A DNA stretch of 64,000 bases, from assembly GCF_943734655.1 (NCBI RefSeq), contig NC_071355.1, positions 21,154,268-21,218,267 of the forward strand. The letters run 5' to 3'. A program made the position numbers and the translations under genes. This document shows positions 11,820 through 22,900 of this stretch, in pieces (position 1 is the stretch's first letter; every line of letters starts with the position of its first letter). A model generated the notes under the pieces. The model made no database searches and had not been told where the DNA came from. It was given only the letters and a program-made list of their open reading frames with translations. The stretch is from Sabethes cyaneus. Its lineage: Eukaryota; Arthropoda; Insecta; Diptera; Culicidae.

Positions 11820-12690
11820 GTTTAGTGGCTTTTGCAGCCTCAAAATAATATCAAAACGATGGTACGACCTCTTCCTGGTTCTCCGCTAAAAATAGCTTTG
11901 GCTATTCTGCCACGTGAACATGCACTCTATCTGCATATTTGTATGCTTGATACAGCTCGTGGTTCATGCGTCTGCACCATACTCCATTTTCTACTTTGCC
12001 ACCAAGTATACATCACAGAATGTTACGCTCAAAAACCCGAACCACTCGTCGATCAGCTTCCTTTAGGGTCCATGATGTATGTCAGTAAAGAGCCACCGGA
12101 AGGATCAGTATTCTGTGTAACGCCAGTTTTGTGTGAATATGCCAACTAGGGCACTTCAACTGGCTACGCAGTCCGTAGAAAGCCTGATTCGCGGCTCCAA
12201 TTAGCTGCCACAGCTCATTTTATTTGACTGAATCGTACGCCGCCTTAAAGTCCATAAACAGATGATGAGATTGCAATTTGTACTACCGGAACTTGTCCAG
12301 TAACTGAGCAGAGTAAATATCCGATCCGTCGAGGAGCGACCTTCACGAAAACTAGCTTGGTACTCGTCGATGAAGGACTCCGCTAACGGTCTCAGTCTAC
12401 AGAACATGATACGAGAGAGCACCTTACAGGTAGAATTGAGTAATGTAATGTCTGGATAGTTTTTACACTTGAGTGGACGTCTTTTTTTAAATAGGGCAAA
12501 AGAGTGCTGACAATGATCCGGTGGATTGCTTCGTACAGCCGCTTGCTGGCCGCTTTTAGAAGTTCAACCGGGATACCGTCCTTTCCAGCAGCCTTGCCAT
12601 TTTTCAGCTTACTGATTGTCTCTTTGACCTCCGCCTATGTTAACCACCGAACTTCCTGGGTAGTAGCACAGAACAGAAGTGGATGTCCGA
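11820..12690 (-). pseudogene. RTE-type LINE reverse transcriptase relic
   Basis: Three collinear minus-strand blocks, each in a different or interrupted frame, match the usual order of an RTE-like retrotransposon protein. At 12490-12650 is the N-terminal RT block (NGKAAGKDGIPVELLKA). At 12240-12420 is the central block (LAESFIDEYQASFREGRSST). At 11840-12080 is the C-terminal block (VFER, ENGVW, RMNHELYQAYK, SGEPGRGR). Stops and frameshifts separate them, and the YADD region is not recognisable, so the element is dead. Family assignment rests on motif recognition only; a neighbouring non-LTR clade is possible. Confidence 0.75.
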
Positions 12691-12726
12691 ACTGTTCGGC
12701 GATCAAAACTGGTAACAGAGTCTTTT

Positions 12727-12742
12727 GACGTAGGACTACGTC
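12727..12742. repeat. Palindromic word GACGTAGGACTACGTC
   Basis: The word is a near-perfect inverted repeat. It recurs at 37915-37930 and, in variant form, at about 11437-11452, 14923-14934 (reverse) and 38773-38791 (reverse). In the 37.9-38.8 kb case two copies face each other at the ends of an insertion. Here it marks the end of the LINE relic and could be the left end of an element whose inverted partner is at 14923. Confidence 0.5.
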
Positions 12743-12929
12743 TTTGTTTACTATACTGAGACTGGGTAGCACTTTGTGAAAACGAAAATAGAAGTGTAAC
12801 GTTTGAATGAAAGATTTCAAATGGTTATAACTACTAAACTACTGAACGAAACTGAACAATTTAAATGTCGTTGGATAGATCAAATGACCAGCAATTTTAT
12901 AGAGGATTGAGAGAGCAGTTTTAAGGAGT

Positions 12930-13560
12930 GTGTAAGGGGGGGCTCCTATACAAATGAAACACAAAATTCCTCAAAACTTAAAAACTAATCAAGAAAATGG
13001 AACCAAATTTGGCGTTTGGGCATTCTAGAAGGCAGGAATTTTTTCTATGGTATACTGAGACCCCTTCCTTTTCTAAGAGGGGGGGGGGCTCCCATACAAA
13101 TGAAATATAAATTTCCTCATAACTCTAGAACTATTCAAGCAAATGGGATTAAATTTGGCATATGGGGATTTCAGAAGGCAAGAATTTTTTCTATGGTAAA
13201 TTGAGATCCCTTCCCTCTCTAGGAGGGGGGAGTCCCATATAAATGAAATACAAATTTTCTCATAAATCAAGAACTAATCAAGCAAAAGGAACCAAATTTG
13301 GCATGTGGGGGTTCTAGAAGGCAGGAATTTTTTCTATGGTGTACTGAGACTCCTTCCCCTTATAAGAGGGGGGGCACCCATGCAAATGAAATACAAATTT
13401 CCTCATAACTCTAGAAATAATCAAGCAAATGGAACCCAATTTGGCAGGTGGGGATTTTTGGAGGCATGAATTTATTTTATGATGGTTTGAGAACCCTCAC
13501 CCCTGTGGTAGGAGGATAAGGACTCTCATACGAATAAAACTAGTAAAACTTTCTCAGAGC
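12930..13560 (-). repeat. Tandem ~145-bp units (inverted copy of the 56-58 kb array)
   Basis: About four imperfect units of 138-147 bp, seen from the recurring 'ACCAAATTTGGC' (13003, 13150, 13288, 13433) and runs of G before 'CTCCCATACAAATGAAATA'. They are the reverse complement of the units in 56150-57990 and thus belong to the same mobile family, here truncated. Confidence 0.85.
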
Positions 13561-13837
13561 AAGAGACAGTGAATCGACGATGCTAACTTACGTGCCTGTT
13601 ACCATTCATGTCAAAAGAAAACGACATTCAAATGGCACGTCATATTTGCGATGAACGTGCTTTGGCTTTAACCCATTATAACCCAGGGTGTATTGAAATT
13701 ACGTATTAAATTTCAGACGCTCGGACATAATAGGTTAATGTTATTTGTAACCAATAGCCCTTTTAAGGGCCACAAGCGAGTTAAAGTAAGATTATTGAAA
13801 CATGTCAAGCTACGCATAATCATATTTAATACAATAG

Positions 13838-14716
13838 CACGGTGTTACACGGAAAAAATACTTCTCAAATGGCCTAGTGTACGTTGTTAGTTACACCTAG
13901 TACATCATAAAAACACATTTGAAATCTTCCTACCACCCCCAAAATTTCAAGTTATTGCAAAAAGACGTTTTTTGGCTAGGTGTACACATACTATCATCAA
14001 TAGCTCAATAATTTTTCAAGCAATTTTAAGTCTACTATGTGTATTTTATTCAATGACAGATACGTATTTCGCCTACGACTTGCAGGCTTCCTCAGTGTCT
14101 GTTTTCGAACTAAATTAGCCAAAGCAATCCTCTCAAAGCAAAAGCCAAAGCATCACTCAACAACTTACAACTGAGCATCTTGTACACGATGTAAGATTAG
14201 GCGGGTGATATATAAGAGGCAACAAATTCTACAACTCTTAAAAATGATCTTAAATTTGCAAATGTTGACCGATTTGGCTGAAATTTTGACCAAAGTCTTA
14301 GGATTGAATTTAAAACAAGTGATGTTGAGCTCAGGAATGTGGGTCATTTTTAAGGTCACTTTAAGGACCCCTAAAGTGAGAAAAATTTCATTTTTGTAGT
14401 TAAATTTCATATTTAATTAAAAAAATCTCATCTAACTTTTGTAGAACCATGGTGAATGTGTATATATTCTGAAAGCTTGTCCTCTAAGCTTTCCAAAAAT
14501 GTATAAAACACTTAAAATTGCTTGAAATTTTTTTGAGTTATTCATTATAGTATGTGTACACCTAGCCAAAACACGTTTTTTTTTGCAATAACTTGAAATT
14601 TTGGGGGTGTTAGAATGATGTCATATGTGTTTTAATGATGTACTAGGTGCCACTAACAACGTACACTAGGTCACTTGCAAAGTATATTAAAAAAAAATTT
14701 TTTTTGTCACACCGTG
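13838..14716. mobile_element. Foldback/MITE with ~190-bp inverted arms
   Basis: The left arm (13838-14027) and right arm (about 14520-14716) are inverted copies, beginning CACGGTGTTACAC and ending with its near complement CACACCGTG. Shared inner words include CTAGGTGTACACATACTAT and CCCCCAAAATTTCAAG. The central ~490 bp has no coding capacity and includes a dispersed word (TACGTATTTCGCCTACGACT at 14061-14080) that also occurs, altered, near 22120, 41150 and 54215. No clear target-site duplication was found. Confidence 0.75.
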
Positions 14717-14734
14717 TAATCTGTGGGCTGTTCA

Positions 14735-15588
14735 TTCATTAGTATTTCCACCTTTATGATGCACACAAGTAATTTTTAAAAGAAATCTCTATGTCTCAAT
14801 GGTTGCAGGTGTTGTACTTAGTTAATCTAATGATCTGATATACTGCCGTGAAACGCATAACTGTCCCATTTATATAGGAAGCTCCATAGAAAATGGGACT
14901 GATATGCGATTCACGGCAATATAGTCCTACGTCACCCTTTCGTACAACCCTTAGGACTGTATACCTTGTAGTTTTTTGCTTTTATTTTCCTCTTGGGAAA
15001 GTTTTCGCATAGAATCGATTAACAGCAATATAAGTAGAATGCTCGCTACCTATCGCATAGCAGCTTTCATATGCTTTCGTGCGCATTCGTAAGCGTTCGG
15101 GTGTTTTCGTGGAAAAAAGTGGCTCGTCACCGCCAGGTTCGCTAGTATCTGCAGAAAGTAGCATGTACGTGTTTGGATTTTAACTTCCACTTCTGTTCTG
15201 TGGTAGTAGCGATCTCCACTCCAAATCGATGTAGCGCTCCAACAAGCAAGCCAGCTCACGCCGGTTCTTGAAGAGTTCGAACATTGCAGGTACCGAATTT
15301 CCATTCGCTATCCATTAATAGTTTCCTTATTCGATCCATTGTGTATTTCATTTTCAGTGCTCGTGGTATATGAGAGTTTCGGTATACTTACTACCTTACC
15401 GTGGTCGCGATACTTACATCCCAGTGCCAGTGATGGATCTGCCAGCTTAGCTAGCTTACAAAATACAGCGCTCAAACTCACACCTCCTAGCTTTGCTGCT
15501 CCAGTACGTACATGAGACTTGAGAGAACCAGAGCTATATAACTATAACAGCGATCATAATCTCTCGAAATAACAGCTACTTTGCAAAG
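14735..15588. other. No gene recognised
   Basis: The stretch has mixed composition. 14920-14935 holds a reverse copy of the GACGTAGGACT word. 15300-15588 precedes the BEL/Pao relic and may be decayed upstream pol sequence, but no motif is readable. Confidence 0.35.
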
Positions 15589-16110
15589 GCCGAATCCCTT
15601 GAACTTCCAAAACTGGCCGTAGATTTAGCGGTTATCTTTGTCGACATCAGTTCTTGGAAAATTCCTACCGGAATTCAGCTGACTGACCCGGCGCTCAACT
15701 TTGCCAATCTAATTAACATCATTTTGGGTGCAGAAATTTTCCTCGAGCTTTTCAATGCAATTGGTAGAATTTCCCTAGGTAAAGGTGCCTATCTGTTTGC
15801 GAACTTGGCGCTGAGATAGGTTGCATCGGACAAAATCAAATACTTCCACCTGATAACATCGGTTTCGTCCAACGTGACCACCATGCCCGAATTGCAACAA
15901 CTGATCGTTCGATTCTGGACACTTGAATAAATTAAAGCAGCGATTCGTCGAAAGTGCAGTTTGTAAAAACCATTTCCAACAATTCCAATTCTCCAGAGAG
16001 CCGCTACGTCGTCAGAATGCCATTTAAAAATCAGGTCTTACCCAAGATGACTAATATTCATACCACTCCCAATCAAGTGAAAATATCAAATTTAGAACAG
16101 GATGAATTCT
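15589..16110 (+). pseudogene. BEL/Pao LTR-retrotransposon pol relic (protease region)
   Basis: A 76-codon open stretch (15589-15816) reads LPKLA..., then SSWKIPTGIQLTDPALN, then INIILGAEIF and GRISLG. This is the characteristic BEL/Pao segment around the aspartic protease-like domain (consensus LADP...IDLLIGA). The same frame continues past a stop with ELQQLIVRFWTLE (15889-15930). A shifted frame then gives SRYVVRMPFKNQV (about 15995-16035), the next conserved Pao block. Stops and frameshifts make it non-functional, and no LTRs were recognised. Confidence 0.75.
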
Positions 16111-16335
16111 ATATAACAAAATCTCCTTTGTGTTTTGTTATAAGCTTGGTCTCGTTAGTAGTTAAAATAACAAAAATTGTAACCAAATCTGCTCTAGGCA
16201 TATCACAAATATATTAGCTAATATTTTGAAGAACTACATAAAATTGTCCCAGGTCATTCCATAATTCTTGCTTGTTGGATTTCGTGCAGGAATGCATTTT
16301 GAAAACTTGTGTGACAAAGTTTTATAAATTAATCT

Positions 16336-16389
16336 TCGGCCAGAATTGGTGTACCGCAGGGCAGCCTTCTTGCCCCACTTTTTTATGCG
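16336..16389 (+). pseudogene. Short reverse-transcriptase fragment
   Basis: The translation reads IGVPQGSLLAPLFYA followed by a stop, the conserved GxPQGSxLxPLLF block of non-LTR retrotransposon reverse transcriptases. The flanks do not extend the match. It is an isolated relic, probably of a Jockey/CR1-like element. Confidence 0.6.
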
Positions 16390-16639
16390 TAAATATGTGA
16401 CTTTGTGTGAACGAAATTGTTTGTTTGTGTTTACAGCTATAAAATAAAAATAAACTCCCCGAAGCTGCTGTCTATAATGAACTTTCGTGCATCGCAACGT
16501 GCGCTGAAACCCTTTTCGATACTTGCAAACCAGTTTCACCGAACAAATTTTCTGTTCGGGGGATTCCTGTATGTCATTAGGACATTTTACATATAACATA
16601 CACAATAAATAAGTAAAAGGCAAATTAATATAAGGTATC

Positions 16640-17340
16640 CCAGGTCGTCGTCGTTGTCAGTAGCAAAGAGCCGGGTGGCTCGTGCTGTTTCAAGCAGCCA
16701 TCTGCATTCAACTCGATCTTGGGCCACTCGTCGCCAATTTCGCAGTCGTCTCAGAAGTCGCAAATCACTTTCGACCTGATCGAGCCATCTTGCACGTTGA
16801 AACCCTCTGTCCGGTGAGATTGTTGAAGAGAACTGTTTTCGTCGCACTGTCGTCTGGCATCCTTACGACGTGTCCGGCCTACCGCAGCCTACAGACTTTT
16901 GGCTGATGTACGATGGAAATCGCTCCAAGCAGTGCCTGTAGCTCGTGATTCATACGTGTCCAATCACCACTCTTCGCTTTCAATTTGTACTCCGCCAAAT
17001 GTCGTCCGCGTAGGGCGCGTATGATCGCCGTGAGCAGCATCACAGCTTCAAATCCATAAAAAAAACTACCGGTCTGATAAGGGTCTTGTAAATTGTCAGT
17101 TTCATACCGCGGCGTATGCTTCTTGATCGTAGCGTTTTGCGAGAGCAAAAGTATGCTCGATTTCCTGCTTAAATGCGCCGCTGGATCTCCTCACTAGTGT
17201 TGTCGCCAGCGTGGTCACCAGTGATCTTAAATACACGAATTGCTCTACCACTTCTAGTTCATCGCCGTCAACGGTTACCGTCCTAGACTCCGCTTTCAGT
17301 CTGGCGTAGATTTTGAACAGCCTAGGAGTTGGATATGACG
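16640..17340 (-). pseudogene. RTE-like LINE C-terminal relic
   Basis: On the minus strand, 17200-17300 reads VTVDGDELEVVEQFVYL and 16900-17000 gives WTRMNHELQAL. 16790-16890 gives RLR-AGHVVRMPDDSATK, then a Gly/Arg-rich tail. This is the order of the C-terminal third of RTE-type LINE proteins. Several stops interrupt it. The fragment at 27000-27285 on the + strand is a second relic of the same family. Confidence 0.75.
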
Positions 17341-17517
17341 GTAGCCTAGGAGTTGGCTAGGGATTGTCAAGTTTCGGTGGTCAGGCCTTACGAGCTTGTA
17401 AACCTTGTTGCTCTAATTCTTCACATTACCTGTGCTCCTTCTACCGCGTTTATTCCTCAGGATCGTGTTCAACTGGATCCTTGCTCTTCGATATTGGTTC
17501 AAATTCTCGCTACTGAC

Positions 17518-18033
17518 AAAGCTCAGATAATAGGGGGGCTCCGTAGCCGCAAGGTTACCGAGTCTGCTTTGATAAGCGAGTGGTCGTGGGTTCGAATCTT
17601 AGTAGAATCAAGCCATTCGATATCAAGTGACTTTAGCATGGGTTTATTCTCAGGCCCCTCCATTTACCTTTCCTTCGTGCTGAATTCTATATTTACCCTC
17701 TGAAGCCTCTTGACAGTGCAAATGTCCCTCCTATAGTTAAGTGTACTGGTCAGTGGTACGAATGAGTCCTCGCCAGGGACGGCTATAATATGGGATAGTG
17801 CTGGGAGCGAGGAATAAGTGGGTAAAGTAGATCAAGCTTTGAAGGAAGGGTAAACCCCAATACACGCAAGCACGCATACAATTTAAAATAAGCATATCGC
17901 TCACTCAATAGCGATTATAGCAAAAAGAAATGCAGTGCAGGTCATACAGCAAACACCCGGGCAATATTACAATAGATCAACTATACTGGTCGCAGTAATG
18001 AGTCCACACATGGAAAAAAAAAGCTCAGATAAT
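17518..18033 (+). mobile_element. tRNA-derived SINE with perfect target-site duplication
   Basis: The body is 17532-18019. An RNA polymerase III A box (TAGCCGCAAGG, 17544-17554) and B box (GGTTCGAATCT, 17589-17599) sit in a tRNA-like head, followed by a long tRNA-unrelated body and an A-tail. The 14-bp duplication AAAGCTCAGATAAT flanks it exactly (17518-17531 and 18020-18033), the hallmark of LINE-driven insertion. It resembles the Feilai type of mosquito SINE in plan; I cannot confirm the family from memory. A ~96%-identical inverted copy lies at 22391-22900. Confidence 0.88.
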
Positions 18034-20356
18034 TTTTCCAAGCTCTCTCTTTTCTTTCCTCCGCTTATTGGCATCTCCCATTAAACCAATCATTTCGTGT
18101 ACTCCGGGACTCTTCACCTAGCAACCTCTCAGAAGGCCGAGCGTATTCTTTCTAAACCGTCCTCGAGGGTTCGCGGTTTAAGCATTCGCGGGTTAAGTAT
18201 TCGAGCCAGGTGACCTCCTGGTGGCTTTGTGGGTATCTTCGCCAGGCCTCGAGATGCTGCGAAGTTATTTTTCGTGTCGGTGTGCAAGCTACGGGGTCCT
18301 GTCACCGGTCTATGCATCGCTTCCCTACCGACCTGGGCGTTTTCGTCGGATTTACGTTCGACGGGCAGTGCACGTTGATGATGCTGTAATTGAACGAACG
18401 GCCCTTTAGCCACAATAAACACATTGACCGCCTTACAATCTATCACGCGATCTTGCATTCTGCCCGACACTACAAAGCCCGTTCCCAGTTCATTTGTAGT
18501 GCTGTTGTAAAACTGGGCCTTTCCGCCGAGGATGTTCCAAATCTCCTTTGTGACAAATTTTCTGCAGCGCTACGATGCCGAGTTTACGGGGTTCAAACCG
18601 TTTGAGCAGCACGCTACCGAGACTCGTGATAGGACGGCTTGCAGGCAGTGTTGCGAAGCCCACACTCGTGTGGTCTGATTTTCTCGCACACGCGTACTCA
18701 TTTTAACGAACACGCCAGCATAAGCATCCCTTCGAACTCCCACTCTTATTTATTCATGCACTGCAAAGAGTTTTTGCGAGTGTGTGTTTAGCTAACAGCT
18801 ACAGTCGTCGCTCGTCGTTCGACGTTGTAGTCCGAGCAGCTGATACCGATTACACGCGAGGGCTCGCACGCCCGCCTGTGAGTAGAACCGAGGGCGAAGA
18901 TGAAGAAGGAAAGATAAAGTAATGCTAAATTTGTATCCCAGTGCGCCACTAGCCGCATCCTGACTGCTCAGGAGTTATTTAACTCGCGAATAAGTTATGC
19001 AGAAAGACGATGTGAGGATGTGCCTGCGCGAGTGTGTAGGTAGCAGAATGTCTGCGGCTGTTGCTTCTACGCCTGCGTGTGCGGTGCAAGCGTTGAATGC
19101 TCTGTTTGTCATACTCAATCGCGTGTGAGCAGGCAACGCAGGAACTTCTCGTTCGATTCGCAACATTGCTTGCAGGTTGAGGTTGACGATTAGCAACATT
19201 TGCTCGGATATCGAGCAAATTAGGCCAGTAGGCGAATTAGCGGTGCCCAATACTGTATGGTTTTCTATATTTTGTATTTTAAGTTAAACCTATTTTAAAA
19301 ACCGCTGATCTCACATGTTAGCTATGCGACAATTTAGAATTGGTTTCTCTGGCAAAATGTTAGCTAAAAGGAATTCTTTATTTTTGGAAAATTGTTCATC
19401 AATGAAATATTAAAAAAAAATCCAATGCGCAGGTGAAGGCTTTCATTGTTGGTACGTCGATCAAAACGTCCTTGAACCTCCGTTATTTGAGGAAATTTTA
19501 CTAAATATTAGATAAGTTCTCAAATGTCTGCTCACTGTCTAGCAGAATACGATCAAATACAAATTATGATCGCAAATATGTATCAGAAAACAACAAGCAC
19601 AAATGCAACAAATAAAAGAAAGTATAACAAAGTTACGCCATTTCCCACTCTACACGCAATCTAGACCAGTTCGAGCTTCCTCTCAAACCCACTAAAATCT
19701 CTTTGGCATCCTCCACTTCACACGACATAATTCTGCTCGGAACGCACATCTCACTAACTCGCGTGACGTGACGCTATTGGGGCGTATGTTTTCTGTAAAA
19801 CAAAGCGCCCAAAAGAGGGAACCTTGAAAAAATTTTGTTCAACAATATGATCGCATTAAACTGCCAAAATGGAGCACCGGCTCTACCCGGCCAACCAGAC
19901 ACGGAACGTGCGCTCAAAACAGAAGAAAAAAGGAAAACACTCTCAAAATTAAGTCAATGTCACCCACGTGAAAAACTGCTCCAACGTTGCTGCTGGTGCT
20001 GCTGGTGCGGGTACGGGCAGAGTAGATGCGCGCGACGAATACGTTAGAAACGATCCTGTTTGTAGCATATGTTTGTTTTCATCGTGAGTCACCTTCGGTA
20101 AAGCTAGGATCGATTTAGTTAAAGAACTAGGGGAGTGGGGAGGGAACTTGGGTGAAGCAGAAACAAGCGATGATTTACGTTGATGCTATGAGCGGGAAAA
20201 GCCGCGATAAACCGAGTGCAGGAAATTTGTTTATTTTCTTTGCGAATTACGTCGCAATGGAGTCATCATGATAACTGGCGCATCGCAACGTTGTGAAAAA
20301 ATGCACTTCAAATTCCGCGATTCGATGACGAAGCGGATTGTCTTTCAGCTCGACGG
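18034..20356. other. No gene recognised
   Basis: 18129-18640 has an open minus-strand frame (113 aa, Arg/Pro-rich) with a faint zinc-knuckle-like context. This may be an old gag fragment, but the evidence is weak. 18650-20356 contains no motif that I can support. If the exon at 20822-21210 is real, part of this region would be its downstream intron. Confidence 0.3.
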
Positions 20357-20566
20357 AGACTGGCCAGCCACGTAGCCAGAAGGGGGGGCCCGGGGGCCCA
20401 ATTTCGATTTTAACTGTTTTATGTGCATATTTTTTCGTTTAGAACCACAATACATTAAATGTATTATAATATATTATAGTTATAACCAATAAGATATGCA
20501 TATAATGTATTAGGAGCCAAGATAGGACTCCTGGCCCCCACCTCTGGCTACGTGGCTGAGACTGGC
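20357..20566. mobile_element. hAT-type MITE, 194 bp, with 8-bp target-site duplication
   Basis: The element is 20365-20558. Its ends are CAGCCACGTAGCCAGA and the complement, followed by G-rich/C-rich subterminal runs. Perfect 8-bp duplications AGACTGGC flank it (20357-20364, 20559-20566). An 8-bp duplication with CA...TG ends is diagnostic of hAT elements. The AT-rich centre is noncoding. Confidence 0.9.
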
Positions 20567-20821
20567 TACAAAATGTACCATACAGTACTTATCATTCTCA
20601 AAAAATGCGATTTCAGTCCTCGAGAAAGATCACGTTTTACAGACCGTTTTGCATGAATTGTACGGTGACTTCTGGTCACACGCCGAAGAGCAGCCTCTTC
20701 CCATGCAAACAACGGGAATGCAGTTAACCGGGAGAAACGTGACTTTTTGAGTCCAAACAAACTGTCATTGTTCATATCGCTTCTTATCTCGGGGTTATTT
20801 ACCAGATAATGCAACACCTAC

Positions 20822-21210
20822 CTTGTCAACGGTCCCGGCGCTTCGCTAACCGCCTTCAGCGACATTCGCAGCTGCCGATGGAATGTACCGATGATGGACT
20901 CCCGGCGGCGGCCCGTTGCCCCTTCGGCTGGTTGCGTAACGATTTCCTTGCCGGTTTCCGGATCAATGCTTACGATCACATCCTTCGGCTGTTTGCTGGC
21001 ACCGTCCACCGCGACAACGGTGGCTTTCATAATTTCCGGACTGGGAGTGCTCTGATCGGTAAGCAACTTCGTCCAGGCCATATCGCCGTCCTCACCGGCA
21101 CCGCCGGTATCGTTCCGGGTTTCGTCGAATAGTTTCGTCATTTTGTTGTTTCGCCAGTGGATTCGAACGTTACGGTTTTAGCATGAGGTCAATTGCATAC
21201 GATTGGGTGT
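20822..21210 (-). CDS. Candidate first coding exon of an unidentified gene
   Basis: Read on the minus strand, a pyrimidine-rich 3' splice site (TTCTTTCTAG) ends at 21211. A 69-nt leader follows, then ATG at 21141 in the insect Kozak context ACAAAATG. Then come 106 open codons and a consensus 5' splice site AAG|GTAGGT (exon end 20822, phase 2). The peptide begins MTKLFDETRNDTGG. It is hydrophilic, with no signal peptide or membrane segment, and ends in a basic stretch (GRRRESIIGTFHRQLR). Codon use is GC-rich at third positions, as in calcineurin and unlike the surrounding repeats. I do not recognise the protein. It reads towards lower coordinates, so its next exon should lie between here and about 10.8 kb or beyond. 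No other exon was found, so it is listed as partial. Confidence 0.6.
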
Positions 21211-21211
21211 C

Positions 21212-21436
21212 TAGAAAGAACGTGACAGAAATGAATGGTCGTAAATTAGTCAAATATTGAATTAGAGGCTTATCAAAACTAGTTTAAAAACAGATTTTTT
21301 TAGACATAATTGTGAATCATGTAGTCTTCTGAAACATTTGTCTCATGGTCGTTTTGAGGCAAATTTATGCAGTCTTCTTCATGGACATCGTAACTGAATA
21401 GAATTCGGTTAACGTGAAGTTCAGAAATTGTTCGAA
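21212..21436. other. Possible intron upstream of the minus-strand exon
   Basis: The stretch shows no coding frame and no repeat that I recognise. It would be the 3' part of a leader intron if the exon at 20822-21210 is real. Confidence 0.35.
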
Positions 21437-21790
21437 TTGATGCGATTTATACCGACTTTAACGTAACCTTCGATAGCGTTGAGCCCCGCATTTTGCTTGC
21501 AAAGCTCGACTTATATCTGACGAATCATCGACTGTGCGTTAAACTGTGATCAACAGAATTAGATTTATTTCACTCCCCTTCAGCCGTCCCGCAAGGTAGT
21601 AGTATAGGACCGTCAATATTTATTATATTCTGACGTCTGCCAATAGGTTTCCAACTTTTAGAAGCCAATGCAGACTGCAGAATGCTCCCGCTAATTGTCA
21701 ATTGCTACTAATGGTCAGTCGCAAGCTTTACAACTGGTACCAACGAAATCTCAACGAAGGTCATTGACATAGTGAAAACAAAATACGTTT
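21437..21790 (+). pseudogene. Jockey-like LINE reverse transcriptase relic
   Basis: The + frame from 21437 reads AIYTDFNVTFDSVEPRILLA (the 'DFxKAFDxV' RT block). A second frame gives SAVPQGSSIGPSIFIIF (about 21580-21630), the GVPQGS block. Then comes YNWYQRNLNE, corresponding to the 'WCxxNxLxLN' block. Several stops intervene and both element ends are missing. Confidence 0.7.
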
Positions 21791-22390
21791 CTGAGAAATG
21801 AATGATAAAGTAGAAAGAAATCATTTGTTTTACGTGGTCCCGGGGCTAAGCCAAACACCAAATTAACCTTTCGGGAGCATTACAGGCCCATTATTGCCAA
21901 ATTTCAGTGAAATCTTGGGTTGATTTTCCGTATTTCAAATGACGTATGTTTAGCTACCCCAATTAACAATTTGGACCTTATTACACTTTAATGACCAAGA
22001 TTGTGCGAGATCTCGTGAAATTTACCGTGCTTACCGAAAACTAACGAAAGTGAGCGAAATTTACCATAGCGTTAACAGTAGTTGCAAATATAGTTACTAG
22101 GGATAGAGCAAATTACTATCCTACGACTTCTGGCTTGATCATTGTCTGTTTTCAAACTTTCGAAGCAACGTAAGCGTAAGCTGTTGTGAATAAATTTAAC
22201 AGTAGAATTCAATCATGAAAAACGTTTTCTTTAATATCAACCTGTGTATTCTAAGGACGCTCTAAAACTTCAATAAATCCTTATTTCTTTATTCAAACTG
22301 ACCCTCCCCGCTCACCTCCCCTCCCCTCCCCTGATTAGTGAGACTTTCACTTCTGTCAATCCCCCTCTGCTTATTCTCTTATGTCAAGAA

Positions 22391-22900
22391 ATTTTTTTTT
22401 ATTTTTGATTTTTTTTTCCATGTGTGGACTCATTACTGCGACCAGTATAGTTGATCTATTGTAATATCGGGCCCGGGTGTTTGCTGTATGACCTGCACTG
22501 CATTTCTTTTTGCTATAATCGCTATTGAGTGAGCGATATGCTTATTTTAAATTGTATGCGTGCTTGCGTGTATTGGGGTTTACCCTTCCTTCAAAGCTTG
22601 ATCTACTTTACCCACTTACTCCTCGCTACCAGCACTATCCCATATTATAGCCGTCCCTGGCAAGGACTCATTCGTACCTCTGACCAGTACACTTAGCCAT
22701 AGGAGGAACATTTGCACTGTCAAGAGGCTTCAGAGGGTAAATGTAGAACTCAGCACGAAGGAAGGGTAAATGGCGGGGCCTGAGAATAAACCCATGCTAA
22801 AGTCACTTGACATCGAATGGCTTGATTCTACTAAGATTCGAACCCACGCCCACTCGCTTGTCAAAGCAGACTCGGTAACCTTGCGGCTACGGAGCCCCCT
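22391..22900 (-). mobile_element. tRNA-derived SINE, inverted copy
   Basis: The reverse complement of the 17532-18019 SINE over its whole length, by eye about 96% identical, including the A and B boxes near 22840-22890. The A-tail appears as a T-run at 22391-22418. A clear target duplication is not visible. Together with the first copy it brackets the candidate exon at 20822-21210. Confidence 0.85.

Noticed and set aside
18129..18470. 113-codon minus-strand frame as a gag protein
   Set aside because: Only a vague zinc-knuckle-like context; the histidine and spacing are not convincing and no pol follows.
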